DNA from: Sva-07 sp963741755
Lineage (GTDB): Bacteria; Actinomycetota; Acidimicrobiia; Acidimicrobiales; Ilumatobacteraceae
Length of the DNA: 64,000 nt
Direction: 5' to 3'
Assembly: GCA_963741755.1 (NCBI GenBank)
Contig: CAVUJG010000008.1
Location: 105,287-169,286, forward strand
The position numbers and the translations under genes were made by a program. How positions within the stretch are numbered: position 1 is the first letter of the stretch; each line of letters starts with the position of its first letter. Below the pieces are notes generated by a model that ran no database searches, was not told the DNA's origin, and saw nothing but the letters and a program-made list of their open reading frames with translations. Of this stretch, positions 8,906-18,085 are shown piece by piece.

Positions 8906-10366
8906 GTGAAGCAACTGACCGGACTCGACGCCACGTTCCTCTACATGGAGTCGCCGACCACGTACGGCCATGTCAGCTCGATCGCCATCTACGAACGCCC
9001 TGACGATCCCCGCTTCGACCCCTTGATCGCAGCCCGAGAGATGGTCGAGAGCCACCTCGACATCGCCGAGCCGTACCGGCGTCGGCTCGTCGGCGCACCG
9101 TTCGGCATCGACCGGCCGTACTGGATCGAAGATCCCGACTTCGATCTCGACTACCACGTTCGCCACATGTCGCTCCCCCGACCGGGCAACGACCGGCAGC
9201 TCGCCGACCAGGTCGCACGAATCGTGAGCCGCCACTGCGATCGCTCACGGCCGCTGTGGGAGCTCTATGTGATCGAGGGTCTCGAATCCGGCGACTTCGC
9301 CGTGCTCACCAAGATGCACCACGCCACCATCGACGGAGCGGCGGGCTCGATCCTGACCACGATGATGTTGGACACCGAACCCGACGCCCCGCTGGCCATC
9401 CCCGCCGCACTCCCTGCGAAGGAGCCGGTCCCGTCCGAGCGCGACATGTTCCTGCGGTCGCTCAGCAGTCTCGCCCGCCGTCCGGATCGCACGATTCGCC
9501 TCCAGCTGCGCCTCGCGCAGCAGTTCGCGGAAGCCTCGCGGCTGCAGGGCGCCCAGGAAATGATCGACGCCACACGTCGCGTGTTCACCGGAGCGAGGCG
9601 CCGTCACCGCACCGACCGCGACTCGGCCCCGGACGCACCTGATCGTCCAGCGCCTCGCACGTCGTTCAACGCGATGCTGTCACCGCATCGGCGGGTCGCG
9701 TTCAAGTCGGTCTCGATGGACCGCATCAAGGCGATCAAGAACGCCGCGGGCGCAACGGTGAACGACGTCGTCATGGCAGCGTGCGCCGGCGCGGTTCGCA
9801 CCTACCTCGACGAACTCGGCGAACTGCCCGACGACCCGTTGATCGGCATGGTGCCGGTGTCGATCCGTACCGGTGAGGAAACCGAAGTGTGGACCAATCG
9901 CGTGTCGGCACTGTTCTGCCAACTGCCGACCCACATCGCCGACCCGCTCGATCGGATCGCGTTCGTCCACGATGCCATGGCCGAGGCCAAGGGCGACTTC
10001 GACCTGCTGCCGGCGGAGGCCATGGTCGAATTGGCCGAGATGGCGCCGCCGGCGCTCGCCGAACGCGCCGCCCGGGTCTCGGCGGCATTCCGCATACCAG
10101 ATCGCGTCAACCCACCGATGAACCTGGTCATCTCGAACGTGCCCGGACCGCGCCAGCCGCTGTATCTGCGCGGCGCCAAGATGTCGCACTACATCCCGGT
10201 GAACACGATCGCCGATGGAGCGGGATTGAGCATCACGGTTCAGAGCTACTGCGACACACTCGACTTCGGCCTCGTCGCCGACTGGCAGCTCGTTCCCGAT
10301 CTGTGGCGACTGTGCGACCTGTGTGTCGAGGAAGTCGACGTGCTCGCGGCAGCGGTTGGCCTCTGA
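8906..10366 (+). CDS. WS/DGAT-type acyltransferase
   Basis: Wax ester synthase/acyl-CoA:diacylglycerol acyltransferase family enzyme, which makes triacylglycerol or wax esters stored as lipid bodies. 486 residues from GTG 8906 (another GTG is at 8903). The N-terminus KQLTGLDATFLYMESP is typical. The catalytic HHxxxDG motif reads MHHATIDGAAG, the second conserved block is NAAGATVNDVVMAACAGAVR, and the C-terminal block is NLVISNVPGPRQPLYLRGAK, all in the expected order. The family usually runs 450-490 residues. It is divergent from the Cys-rich gene and convergent with the NYN-domain gene. Substrate choice (wax versus triacylglycerol) cannot be read from the sequence. Confidence 0.9.
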   Translation: MKQLTGLDATFLYMESPTTYGHVSSIAIYERPDDPRFDPLIAAREMVESHLDIAEPYRRRLVGAPFGIDRPYWIEDPDFDLDYHVRHMSLPRPGNDRQLADQVARIVSRHCDRSRPLWELYVIEGLESGDFAVLTKMHHATIDGAAGSILTTMMLDTEPDAPLAIPAALPAKEPVPSERDMFLRSLSSLARRPDRTIRLQLRLAQQFAEASRLQGAQEMIDATRRVFTGARRRHRTDRDSAPDAPDRPAPRTSFNAMLSPHRRVAFKSVSMDRIKAIKNAAGATVNDVVMAACAGAVRTYLDELGELPDDPLIGMVPVSIRTGEETEVWTNRVSALFCQLPTHIADPLDRIAFVHDAMAEAKGDFDLLPAEAMVELAEMAPPALAERAARVSAAFRIPDRVNPPMNLVISNVPGPRQPLYLRGAKMSHYIPVNTIADGAGLSITVQSYCDTLDFGLVADWQLVPDLWRLCDLCVEEVDVLAAAVGL

Positions 10367-10379
10367 CGATCGGGAACGC

Positions 10380-11582
10380 TCAGAGCGCGGCGAGCAGCGC
10401 GTTGCTCGGCACGACGTTGGCGCCGAGGGCCTTGACGTCTGCGACGATTTCGGCATCGTTGGTGACCACGACCACCGCCCGCGCCGTCGGGAGACGACGC
10501 ACCTCGTCGCGGATCACGTCGTCGGCGATCACGCCCTCCGATGACCAGACCACCCGGACGAGTCGACGGCGGCTGGCGTGGCCACCGACGACCGTGGCAC
10601 CGTCGAACACGACGGTGAGGTCAGACCCGAAGCGGCGAGCGAGGTTCTCCAACGCATCGAGCAGCTGGGTTCGTTGCGCTTCCAGTGTGCGGTTCGGCCA
10701 GGCGAGCTTGGCGACGTTGTAGCCGTCGACGAGCACCGCCGCATCCGAGCGAAGGAGGAACTCGGCGGCTTCTGCCGACGACGCGATCACCCCGCCGGGC
10801 AGCCGGAGCGGCTGGCGGTGTTCGCGACGCGCAGGGGTGGCGGGCGTTTCGGACGGGAGCAGTGCTTCGAGGCGTCCAGCGAGTTCACGCGTCGCGCGAG
10901 CAACTTCGGCCACGGCCTCGGGAGCCACACCCGCGCGGTCGGGGGGAGCGTCGGCGACCTGATCGACGACAGCAGGAGGTGGCGCGTCGAGTGCTGCGTC
11001 GAGGCGGGCCTTCGCTGCGGCCTCACGGTCGCGTGCGTGGCGCGCTTCGATCCGGAGATCGACGAGCTCGGCGCGCAATTCGGCCACTTCGTCCTCGGCC
11101 TTCACGACATCGGCGCGGAGGCCGTCGATGTCAGCGCGCAACGCGTCGAGCGACGTGTCGCGTGCTGCGACGTCGGCTCGGAGGCGAACGGCCACCTGCT
11201 CGGCCGCTCGGCGACGCTTCTCCTCACGTCGGAGGGCGGTTTGCAGGTCGGCGTCGGTGGCCGCGTCGGCCATCTCGGCGACGAGTTGCTCGGCACTCGC
11301 CTGCCAGCCGTCGGGTCGTTGCAGCCAGAGGATTCCGACCGGATCGACCAGCTCGGGCAGGACCCCGGCGGCGATCGCGGTTCGGAACGCGTCGTCACCG
11401 TCGATGGCTCGGCGGAGCCGCCCGAGCGACCCGGTGGGAATCCGCGCTTTGCCCGCCACCGCTCGCAGGTCACGAGGCACCGAGATCGGCGCCTTGCGTT
11501 TGGCGATCTCGTCGCCCATGACCACGGCGTACTCGATGGCACTGCGCAGATGGCGGTGCTCGATCGATGCCGAATCGGACAT
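10380..11582 (-). CDS. NYN/YacP-like ribonuclease-domain protein with coiled coil
   Basis: 400 residues in three parts. Residues 1-110 are a helical N-terminal region; about 110-210 form a charged heptad-rich coiled coil (LRADVAARDTSLDALRADID...); the C-terminal 150 residues are a NYN domain of the YacP type, with VLVDGYNVAKLAWPN (acidic residue D), LTVVFDGATVVGG and VVVVTNDAEIVADVKALGA carrying the conserved acidic PIN/NYN residues. YacP of Bacillus cleaves mRNA and rRNA, so an RNA-processing role is likely. Proteins with this layout are widespread in Actinobacteria. It is convergent with the WS/DGAT gene and divergent from the nuclease hybrid at 11654. Confidence 0.8.
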   Translation of the reverse strand: MSDSASIEHRHLRSAIEYAVVMGDEIAKRKAPISVPRDLRAVAGKARIPTGSLGRLRRAIDGDDAFRTAIAAGVLPELVDPVGILWLQRPDGWQASAEQLVAEMADAATDADLQTALRREEKRRRAAEQVAVRLRADVAARDTSLDALRADIDGLRADVVKAEDEVAELRAELVDLRIEARHARDREAAAKARLDAALDAPPPAVVDQVADAPPDRAGVAPEAVAEVARATRELAGRLEALLPSETPATPARREHRQPLRLPGGVIASSAEAAEFLLRSDAAVLVDGYNVAKLAWPNRTLEAQRTQLLDALENLARRFGSDLTVVFDGATVVGGHASRRRLVRVVWSSEGVIADDVIRDEVRRLPTARAVVVVTNDAEIVADVKALGANVVPSNALLAAL

Positions 11583-11653
11583 GCGACCACGATACTCGGC
11601 CGACCTGCGAGCAGAACGAGTGTTCTTGACAACGTACGTCTGTTCGTGCTCTC

Positions 11654-13339
11654 ATGCCGAGCGTGTCATCTCGTTCGATCGTCGAGCTTCCCCACCAGCG
11701 ATCGTTCGACGAGTTGGGGATCCCACTGCACGACGTCACGTTCTGCGTCATCGACCTCGAGACCACGGGCGGGAATCGCAACGAGGACATGATCACCGAG
11801 ATCGGTGCGGTCAAGGTGCGCGGCGGCGAATGCCTCGGCACGTTCCAGACCCTCGTCAATCCCGGACGGGCAATTCCGCCGCAGATCGTGGTGCTGACCG
11901 GCCTGTCCGACGTTCTCGTGGCGAACGCCCCACGCATCGAGGGCGTCCTGGGGACCTTGATCGACTTCGTCGGCGACGCCGTGATCGTCGGCCACAACGT
12001 CGGCTTCGATGTCGGGTTCTTGCGCGCTGCGTGCCGACGAGCCGAGCGGCCACCGCTGTCCGGCACCGTCGTCGACACCGTCGCGCTCGCCCGACGCCTC
12101 GTGCGTGACGAGGTGCCCGACTGCAAACTCGGCACGCTGGCGTCGCGATTCCGTCTCGACCATCGACCCAGTCATCGCGCGCTCGACGATGCGCTCGCCA
12201 CCGCCGACCTGCTCCATCTCCTGATCGAACGTGCGGCCGGCCTCGGCGTCGTCGGCCTCGACGACCTCGTGATGCTCTCGAAACTCGCCGGGCATCCGCA
12301 GTCCGCCAAGCTCAAGATGACCGCGGACCTCCCACGATCGCCGGGCGTCTACATGTTCCGCGGTCAACGCGAGGAGATCCTCTACGTCGGCAAGGCGACC
12401 AATCTTCGCCAACGCGTCCGGTCGTACTTCGGCAGCGACGACCGGCGCAAGATCGGCCCGATGCTGCGCGAAACGCAGTCGGTCTCGCACCTCGATCTCC
12501 CCGACGCGCTCACCGCCGAGGTGATCGAGAGCCGGCTGATCAGCAGCCTCCTCCCCCGCTACAACCGCGCCGGCACTCGCGCCGACAAGTACTGCTACGT
12601 CAAGCTCGACGTCGACAGCGCCTGGCCGCGGCTCTCGGTGGTCAAGAATCCATCGGCGAAGGGCCTCCATCTCGGTCCGCTGCCGTCGCGGACGATGGCC
12701 AACCTCGTCGTCGAGGCAATCCAGACCGCCGTACCGTTGCGTCGCTGCACGGTCAGGATGGGTCGAGGCTACGCGCCGCCCGACGATGCCCCGGTCTGCA
12801 GCGCCGCTCAACTCGGCGTGGCCCTGTGCCCGTGTTCCGGGACCGCGGATCCTGCCGCCTATGCCGCTGCCGTCGACGCGGCAGCCAGCGCATTGGCGGG
12901 CGATCCGCGCATCGTGATCGACCGGCTGCGCGACCGCATGCTCGACCTCGCCGCGAACCAGCGGTTCGAGGAGGCAGCGATGACGCGCGACCGTCTGAGC
13001 ACCCTGCTCGGCGCCGTGCGCCGACACCTGTTGGTCGAGGCACTTCGCGCAGCCGAGCGAGCGGAGGTGAGTTTCGGCGACTCGACGTGGATCATCGACC
13101 GCGGTCGACTGCTCGACGCCACTCGAACAGGCACCGCGGGGCGGGCGCTGCCGATCCCACCGCCCGACGCGTCGACCGCGGAGGTGTTGTCACGCGAACA
13201 GATCGACGAAGCGCTGTGCCTGGCCCGGTTCTGCGACAAACGCGCCGACCGGCTCACCGTCCGGTGCTCGGGCACGTGGACATTCCCGATCGGCGACCGG
13301 GTGCCCGACATCGCCACGTTTGCGACACGAGCCGCCTGA
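11654..13339 (+). CDS. DEDDh exonuclease fused to a GIY-YIG/UvrC-like nuclease
   Basis: 561 residues in two parts. Residues 25-195 form a DnaQ-like 3'-5' exonuclease with Exo I VIDLETTGGN, Exo II GHNVGFDVGFL and Exo III HRALDDALATADL. From about 225 a UvrC/Cho-type GIY-YIG domain follows (PGVYMFRGQREEILYVGKAT, NLRQRVRSYF), then a UVR-like helical hairpin (LAANQRFEEAAMTRDRL). The layout is the one known in Actinobacteria as the DEDD-exonuclease UvrC paralogue and may process DNA damage incisions. It lacks the C-terminal RNase H-like and HhH domains of UvrC. The ATG at 11654 is 71 bases from the divergent NYN gene start. Confidence 0.88.
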   Translation: MPSVSSRSIVELPHQRSFDELGIPLHDVTFCVIDLETTGGNRNEDMITEIGAVKVRGGECLGTFQTLVNPGRAIPPQIVVLTGLSDVLVANAPRIEGVLGTLIDFVGDAVIVGHNVGFDVGFLRAACRRAERPPLSGTVVDTVALARRLVRDEVPDCKLGTLASRFRLDHRPSHRALDDALATADLLHLLIERAAGLGVVGLDDLVMLSKLAGHPQSAKLKMTADLPRSPGVYMFRGQREEILYVGKATNLRQRVRSYFGSDDRRKIGPMLRETQSVSHLDLPDALTAEVIESRLISSLLPRYNRAGTRADKYCYVKLDVDSAWPRLSVVKNPSAKGLHLGPLPSRTMANLVVEAIQTAVPLRRCTVRMGRGYAPPDDAPVCSAAQLGVALCPCSGTADPAAYAAAVDAAASALAGDPRIVIDRLRDRMLDLAANQRFEEAAMTRDRLSTLLGAVRRHLLVEALRAAERAEVSFGDSTWIIDRGRLLDATRTGTAGRALPIPPPDASTAEVLSREQIDEALCLARFCDKRADRLTVRCSGTWTFPIGDRVPDIATFATRAA

Positions 13340-13345
13340 CGACCG

Positions 13346-14200
13346 TCAGCGCGCAATCACGTGCGCGCCGCGTGTGGCGATGCGCAGATACTTGACGTGA
13401 CCGCTGCCGGGGAGTGCCGCACCGACGGTCGCAGCGACCTCGGCGTCGGCGAGGAACGCGATCGTCGGGCCACTCCCCGAGAGCCAGCCGCACCACGCCC
13501 CGGCGGACACGCCCGCATCCAGCGCATTTGACGCACCGGGAACCGCGGCGAGACGAACCGCCTGATGCAGGCGGTCGTCGGTGGCGCCGACGAGCATCGA
13601 TGGGTCGTCCTGTTCGATGGCAGCCACGAACTGTGCGACCCGGCCGAGGTTGTGCACGACGTCCGCACGGGCGATCTCGCCGGCGAGCGCGCCCCGCGAG
13701 CGTTCGGTCGACGTCGTCGTGTCGGGCACCCACACCACGACCGTCGCTGCAGCAAGCGCCGGCCCCACTCGAAGCGGGATCACGCCACCGCCCACCCACG
13801 CAACGACGCCACCGGTCAGCGACGCTGCGGCGTTGTCGCCATGGCGCTCCAAACCAACCGCCACATCGAGGATGGCACCGCGCTCGGCGACCAGCGCCGC
13901 TGCGGGATCATCGGCGAGGGCGATCGTGGCCAGCGCGGCACCTGCGACACGCGCCGCCCCGCTGAAGCCGAGCCCGCGACCCATCGGGATCGATGAGCGA
14001 ACCCACAACGGGTTCGGCGATTGGCGGCCGCCGTTCGCCGCGGCAAAGGCGGTCGCCGATGGGTGGTGCCGGTCGATCGGCTGGGCTGACTCGGGAGGGT
14101 CACCGAACCCGATGTCGAGCGCAAGGTCGAGCGCCATCCCGAGCACGTCGAACCCGGCCCCGAGGTTGGCCGACGACGCCGGAACGCGAACGACGGTCAC
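13346..14200 (-). CDS. thrB: Homoserine kinase
   Basis: GHMP-family kinase of 284 residues that phosphorylates L-homoserine in threonine synthesis. It starts VRVPASSANLGAGFDVLGMA, the typical ThrB N-terminus, and the ATP loop reads PMGRGLGFSGAARVAGA (from about residue 71), close to the P-x3-GLGSS-type signature. GWLSGSGPTIAFL is the third GHMP motif. The GTG start overlaps the stop of trpD by four bases (GTGA), so the two are translationally coupled. Neither hom nor thrC is nearby, so the threonine genes are scattered. Other GHMP kinases are possible, but the first motif favours ThrB. Confidence 0.87.
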   Translation of the reverse strand: MTVVRVPASSANLGAGFDVLGMALDLALDIGFGDPPESAQPIDRHHPSATAFAAANGGRQSPNPLWVRSSIPMGRGLGFSGAARVAGAALATIALADDPAAALVAERGAILDVAVGLERHGDNAAASLTGGVVAWVGGGVIPLRVGPALAAATVVVWVPDTTTSTERSRGALAGEIARADVVHNLGRVAQFVAAIEQDDPSMLVGATDDRLHQAVRLAAVPGASNALDAGVSAGAWCGWLSGSGPTIAFLADAEVAATVGAALPGSGHVKYLRIATRGAHVIAR

Positions 14201-15246
14201 TCGGCGTGGGCCCGAGACACCCGGATCAGGGCGTCCAGGTGCGCTTGAGCGCGTCCGTCATCGATTGCTGCAGCGGCCAGCTGGAGGCCGGCCTCGAGAT
14301 CGTCGGCCAGCCCAGCCACCACCAGACCACCCGCAGCGTTGAGAACGACGATGTCGCGGTGAGCACCCGGCTCGCCGGCGAGAACTCGCCGCACGACGAG
14401 CGCGTTCTCCTCTGGCGCGCCGCCCCGGAGATCGTCGGCAGTCGCCGGGGCGATGCCGAAGTCGCTCGGGTCGACCGAGAACTCGGAGACCTCACCGTCT
14501 CGCAGAGCGAGCACCTGCGAGGGCCCGAGCGTGGTCATTTCGTCCATCCCGGCACCGTGAACGACCCACGCATCGCTCAAACCCTGACGTTGCAGCGTTT
14601 CGACCATCGGTACGGCAAACGCTGGGTCGGCGACGCCGATGAGTTGGCGCTTGACCCTGCCGGGATTGGCCATCGGGCCGAGCAGGTTGAACGTCGTGGC
14701 GACGCCGAGTTCACGCCGTGGCGGCCCGGTGAAGCGAAATGCTGGATGGAAGATAGGTGCGAAACAAAAGCCGATGCCTGCCTCGCGGACACAGGCAGCG
14801 ACGCCCTCGGCGTGGAGCTCGATCGCCACCCCGAGGAGCTCGAGTACGTCGGCCGCACCACACTTCGATGATGCCGAGCGATTGCCGTGTTTGCACACCG
14901 GAGCACCGGCCCCCGCCATCACCAGTGCCGCCATCGTCGACACGTTGATCGAGTGGGTGCCATCGCCGCCCGTTCCCACGATGTCGACACAACGAGCGCG
15001 CTCCTCGTCGGACAGTGACACATAGGTCGCCTCGTGCAGCGTTGCCGCGAGCAGACCTGCCAGCTCGTCGACGGTCTCGCCCTTGGCTCGCAGCCCGATC
15101 AGGAACCCACCGATCTGAGCCGCGGTCGCGTCACCGCGAAGGATGGCCGTCATCACCGATCCGGCGGTCGCAGCGTCGAGATCGTCGCCGGCGATCAGGG
15201 TCGACATGACGGTGGGCCAGTCATGGAACGGTTCGTGGCTCAACAT
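14197..15246 (-). CDS. trpD: Anthranilate phosphoribosyltransferase
   Basis: Transfers phosphoribosyl from PRPP to anthranilate, the second step of tryptophan synthesis. 349 residues from ATG 15246 (MLSHEPFHDWPTVMSTLIAG). The PRPP loop GTGGDGTHSINVST, the anthranilate-contact motif KHGNRSASSKCGAADVLE, FAPIFHPAF and NLLGPMANPGRVKRQLIGV are all present and in order. The family is 340-350 residues, matching this start; the longer open frame upstream overlaps the whiB gene and is not used. Coupled to thrB by a 4-bp overlap. No other trp genes are in the window. Confidence 0.95.
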   Translation of the reverse strand: MLSHEPFHDWPTVMSTLIAGDDLDAATAGSVMTAILRGDATAAQIGGFLIGLRAKGETVDELAGLLAATLHEATYVSLSDEERARCVDIVGTGGDGTHSINVSTMAALVMAGAGAPVCKHGNRSASSKCGAADVLELLGVAIELHAEGVAACVREAGIGFCFAPIFHPAFRFTGPPRRELGVATTFNLLGPMANPGRVKRQLIGVADPAFAVPMVETLQRQGLSDAWVVHGAGMDEMTTLGPSQVLALRDGEVSEFSVDPSDFGIAPATADDLRGGAPEENALVVRRVLAGEPGAHRDIVVLNAAGGLVVAGLADDLEAGLQLAAAAIDDGRAQAHLDALIRVSRAHAE

Positions 15247-15292
15247 GGCCCGCAGCGTAGGGCGCTGCGTCGATGTGAGTGAAGAGTGTTCG

Positions 15293-15532
15293 TCAGTGCG
15301 TGCGACGGCGTTGACGGATGATGCGTCGACGATCGCGTTCGGTCGCTCCGCCCCACACGCCCGCTTTCTCGCGGACAGACAATGCGTAGTCGAGACATGC
15401 TGCCTGCACGGAGCACTCCGCGCAGACGGACTTGGCGACCTCGGCTCCCTCGTCGTCATCCGGGTAGAACACCGAGGCATCGAGCCCCCGGCATGCTCCC
15501 AGATCCCACCATTTCAGTTCCTGTACCGACAC
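15293..15532 (-). CDS. WhiB-family Fe-S transcription regulator
   Basis: 79-residue WhiB-like protein, a family found only in Actinobacteria and their phages, which binds a [4Fe-4S] cluster sensing NO or O2 and contacts the sigma factor. The four cluster cysteines are C14, C37, C40 and C46 (ACRG...VCAECSVQAAC), followed by the GVWGG turn (58-62) and a basic tail RRRIIRQRRR for DNA binding. No AT-hook-like extension is seen. It lies 46 bases upstream of trpD on the same strand, but it probably has its own promoter. Which WhiB subgroup it belongs to cannot be decided from sequence alone. Confidence 0.93.
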   Translation of the reverse strand: MSVQELKWWDLGACRGLDASVFYPDDDEGAEVAKSVCAECSVQAACLDYALSVREKAGVWGGATERDRRRIIRQRRRTH

Positions 15533-15639
15533 GTGCGGATGACTCCCCGTAGCTCGCCCCTCAGTGTGAGGAATCTAGAACTGCGGGGCGCCGAGCGCCA
15601 GGGGCAATTTCTCAGGCAGGCACCGCGGGCGCCCGAACG

Positions 15640-16248
15640 TCAACTGCGCAGATCGCTCAGGAGTTCACGATGGGTCGAGTCGGAGAGCTCGACCGCTTCG
15701 AGATAATCGGGGTGTTCGATCTCGATGCGTACCGGCCCCGTCGCGAACGACTCGACCTGTTCCGGGGTGAACTCGAAGCGGACGTAGTGAACCGCTGCGG
15801 TCACTTCTTCGCGGGTGAGCTGGCCGGCGTGGGCCTCCTCGGTGATCGAGCGGACCCGATCGCCATTCGGCAGAACGATGGCGAACGAGCGCTCGATCCC
15901 GACGAGTTTCGGCAACCACTCACGCATCTGATCGTCGCTGGTGAGTTCGAGGAAGACGGTCGCGGTGAGCTGTCCAGGATCGGGGATCATCGGGTTGTAG
16001 GTGTCGAGTTCGACCTGGATCTCGTCGTCGGTGGCCAGCTTCTCGACTCGCGCCATCTCCTGGATCTGCAGCCGCATCGTGTCGCGGTTCTCGAACATCA
16101 TCGTGATGATCGTGCCGAACGACAAGCGGCGGCGACGCTTGGTCTCCATGACCTCGGCTCGGAATACGTCGCGTTCGCGCTCGTAGGCACGAACGTCGGC
16201 GATGTCGGCGAGGGTCAGTTTGCGGGTGCTGGTCTGGGGGGACATCAC
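15640..16248 (-). CDS. DUF3501 family protein
   Basis: 202 residues from ATG 16248 (MMSPQTSTRKLTLADIADVR). The family is characterised by the N-terminal segment RAYERERDVFRAEVMETKRRRRLSFG and FENRDTMRLQIQEMARVEK, both seen here. Its function is unknown, but DUF3501 genes regularly sit next to rubrerythrin and a two-cluster Fe-S oxidoreductase, exactly as here, so a part in that peroxide-handling pathway is inferred. It is the last gene of the operon, 22 bases after the Fe-S protein gene. Confidence 0.85.
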   Translation of the reverse strand: MMSPQTSTRKLTLADIADVRAYERERDVFRAEVMETKRRRRLSFGTIITMMFENRDTMRLQIQEMARVEKLATDDEIQVELDTYNPMIPDPGQLTATVFLELTSDDQMREWLPKLVGIERSFAIVLPNGDRVRSITEEAHAGQLTREEVTAAVHYVRFEFTPEQVESFATGPVRIEIEHPDYLEAVELSDSTHRELLSDLRS

Positions 16249-16270
16249 AACTCCTTGAATCAGATGCAGG

Positions 16271-17584
16271 TCATTCTTCGGCGATGCCGTAGGCCCGAGC
16301 CATCACCTGCAGCGGGTGCTGCGGTGTCCGGCCGGTCTGCTCGATGATCGCCGTGTTGGCGAGGTGGCAGTCGCCGGCCACGACGTCACCGCCGGCCTTG
16401 TCGATCTGTGCGCCGAGCTTCTTGGCGATCGGCACCGAGATGTCCTCGTTGCCCGCCCGGAAGCCCCACATGCCATCGACACCGGAGCATTGCTGGACGA
16501 GCTTGACCTTGGCGCCGGTCAGCTTCATCAGGTCACGGCTCTTGAAGCCGATGTTCTGGGCCCGCAGGTGGCAGGGCGTGTGATAGGTGATCGTCTCCAC
16601 GGTCTCGCCGCGGAAGTCGGTGTCGAGCGAGGTGTCGCCACCCTTGTGGACCTGCATCAGGTACTCAGCGGCGTCGTAGGTGTGCTCGGCGACGAGTTCG
16701 GCGTCCGGACGCAACGCCGGATCAGCGACGTAGTCGAGGTAGTCCTTCTTGATGATGTAGCTGCACGTCGGTTGCGGCACGACGATGTCGGTACCTCCCC
16801 GAACTTCTGCGGCGAGCGTCTTGATGTTCTTCTCGGCGACCTTGGTGAACTCCTTGACGTTGCCGGAGTGCAGCCACGGAGCGCCGCAGCAACCGGCTTC
16901 GGTGATGGCGCATTCGATGCCGTTGCGTTCGTAGACCTTGACGAGGTCCTTGCCGATGTCGGTCTCCTGGTACTCGACGAGGCACGTCGGGAACACCGTG
17001 ACCTTGCCCTGGCGCTTGGTCAGATGGATCGTCGGGCGCTTCTTGAACCACGTGGAGAACCGCTGCTTCGCGTACGGCGGCAGCAGACGGACCGACGACA
17101 CACCGGTGGCCTTGGCGACGACCTTGCGGATGAGGGACCCAGGCTCGGCGTTGACGATCTTGTTGGCGATTGGACCCGTGGTGGTGGCGAGCGTGCCGAG
17201 CAGGTCGGTGCGGCCCATCATCTGCGTGGTCGCCTTGTCACGGGCCGACTTGATGCCGTTGGCGTGCTGCATCGCATCGGCACGCAGCATCAGCCGGGGG
17301 AAGTCGAGGTTCCACTCGTGCAGCTCGGGGATGTACGGGCAGTTGACGTAGCAGAGCTTGCACTGGAAGCACTCGTCGACGACTTGGTCCTGCTCGGCCG
17401 GCGTGAGTCGCCCGGCGTCCTGGTCGTCGTGCTTGTCGACCATGTCGAACAGCGTCGGGAACGAGGTGCAGAACTTGAAACACAAGCGGCAGCCGTGACA
17501 CAGGTCGTAGACCCGCGTGAGTTCACCACGCACGTCTGCTTCGTCGAAGTACAAGGGATGCTTCGGGTCGTACGTCGTGGTCAT
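16271..17584 (-). CDS. HdrD/GlpC-like Fe-S oxidoreductase
   Basis: 437 residues from ATG 17584. Two ferredoxin-type [4Fe-4S] motifs lie near the N-terminus: CHGCRLCFKFC (C29, C32, C35, C39) and CFQCKLCYVNCP (C72, C75, C78, C82). The C-terminal half has two CCG-domain signatures as in HdrD and GlpC (EAGCCGAPWLH and TPCHLRAQNIG, with QCSGVDGMWG). Such proteins pass electrons between a carrier and a thiol or quinone. Sitting between rubrerythrin and DUF3501, it is inferred to be the reductase supplying electrons to rubrerythrin. It starts 81 bases after the rubrerythrin stop. Confidence 0.87.
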   Translation of the reverse strand: MTTTYDPKHPLYFDEADVRGELTRVYDLCHGCRLCFKFCTSFPTLFDMVDKHDDQDAGRLTPAEQDQVVDECFQCKLCYVNCPYIPELHEWNLDFPRLMLRADAMQHANGIKSARDKATTQMMGRTDLLGTLATTTGPIANKIVNAEPGSLIRKVVAKATGVSSVRLLPPYAKQRFSTWFKKRPTIHLTKRQGKVTVFPTCLVEYQETDIGKDLVKVYERNGIECAITEAGCCGAPWLHSGNVKEFTKVAEKNIKTLAAEVRGGTDIVVPQPTCSYIIKKDYLDYVADPALRPDAELVAEHTYDAAEYLMQVHKGGDTSLDTDFRGETVETITYHTPCHLRAQNIGFKSRDLMKLTGAKVKLVQQCSGVDGMWGFRAGNEDISVPIAKKLGAQIDKAGGDVVAGDCHLANTAIIEQTGRTPQHPLQVMARAYGIAEE

Positions 17585-17665
17585 GTGACACTTCCTCCGC
17601 GGTGAGTCGAGGTGATGGGGAGAGGCCGAGGGAGGGGGCCGCATCCGCGACCCCCTCCGACGACA

Positions 17666-18085
17666 TCAGGCCAGAGCTTCGAGGCCCTGGGTGAAGCGGC
17701 CGGCGTGGCTCTTCTCGGCGCGTGCCAGCGTCTCGAACCAGTCGGCGATCTCGTCGAAGCCCTCGTCGCGGGCGGTCTTGGCGAAGCCCGGGTACATCTG
17801 GGTGTACTCGTAGGTCTCGCCGGCGATCGACGCCTTGAAGTTCTCCTCGGTGTCTCCGATCGGCTCGCCGGACGCGGGGTCGCCGACCTCGGCGAGGTAG
17901 TCGAGGTGGCCGTGTGCGTGACCCGTCTCACCTTCGGCAACCGAGCGGAAGAGCGCGGCGGAGTCGGGGTAGCCCTCGATGTCGGCCTTCTGGGCGAACC
18001 ACAGGTAACGGCGGTTGGCCTGGCTCTCGCCGGCGAACGCCTCCTTGAGGTTCTCATGGGTCTTGGTGCCGTTGAGGTCAGCCAT
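17666..18085 (-). CDS. Rubrerythrin (erythrin domain only)
   Basis: Ferritin-like di-iron peroxidase of 139 residues that reduces hydrogen peroxide to water. The two di-iron half-sites are visible as EAFAGESQANRRY with EGETGHAHGH, and ASIAGETYEYTQMY with ARAEKSHAGRF. The C-terminal rubredoxin domain of classical rubrerythrin is missing, so it must take electrons from another protein, probably the Fe-S oxidoreductase encoded next. Its ATG is embedded in the end of the Fur-family gene (8-bp overlap ATGGCTGA), so regulator and enzyme are translated together. Confidence 0.92.
   Translation of the reverse strand: MADLNGTKTHENLKEAFAGESQANRRYLWFAQKADIEGYPDSAALFRSVAEGETGHAHGHLDYLAEVGDPASGEPIGDTEENFKASIAGETYEYTQMYPGFAKTARDEGFDEIADWFETLARAEKSHAGRFTQGLEALA

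Noticed and set aside
13327..13346. Small inverted repeat CTGACG-AC-CGTCAG as a terminator
   Set aside because: Only six base pairs with a two-base loop, overlapping the stop region; too weak to claim.
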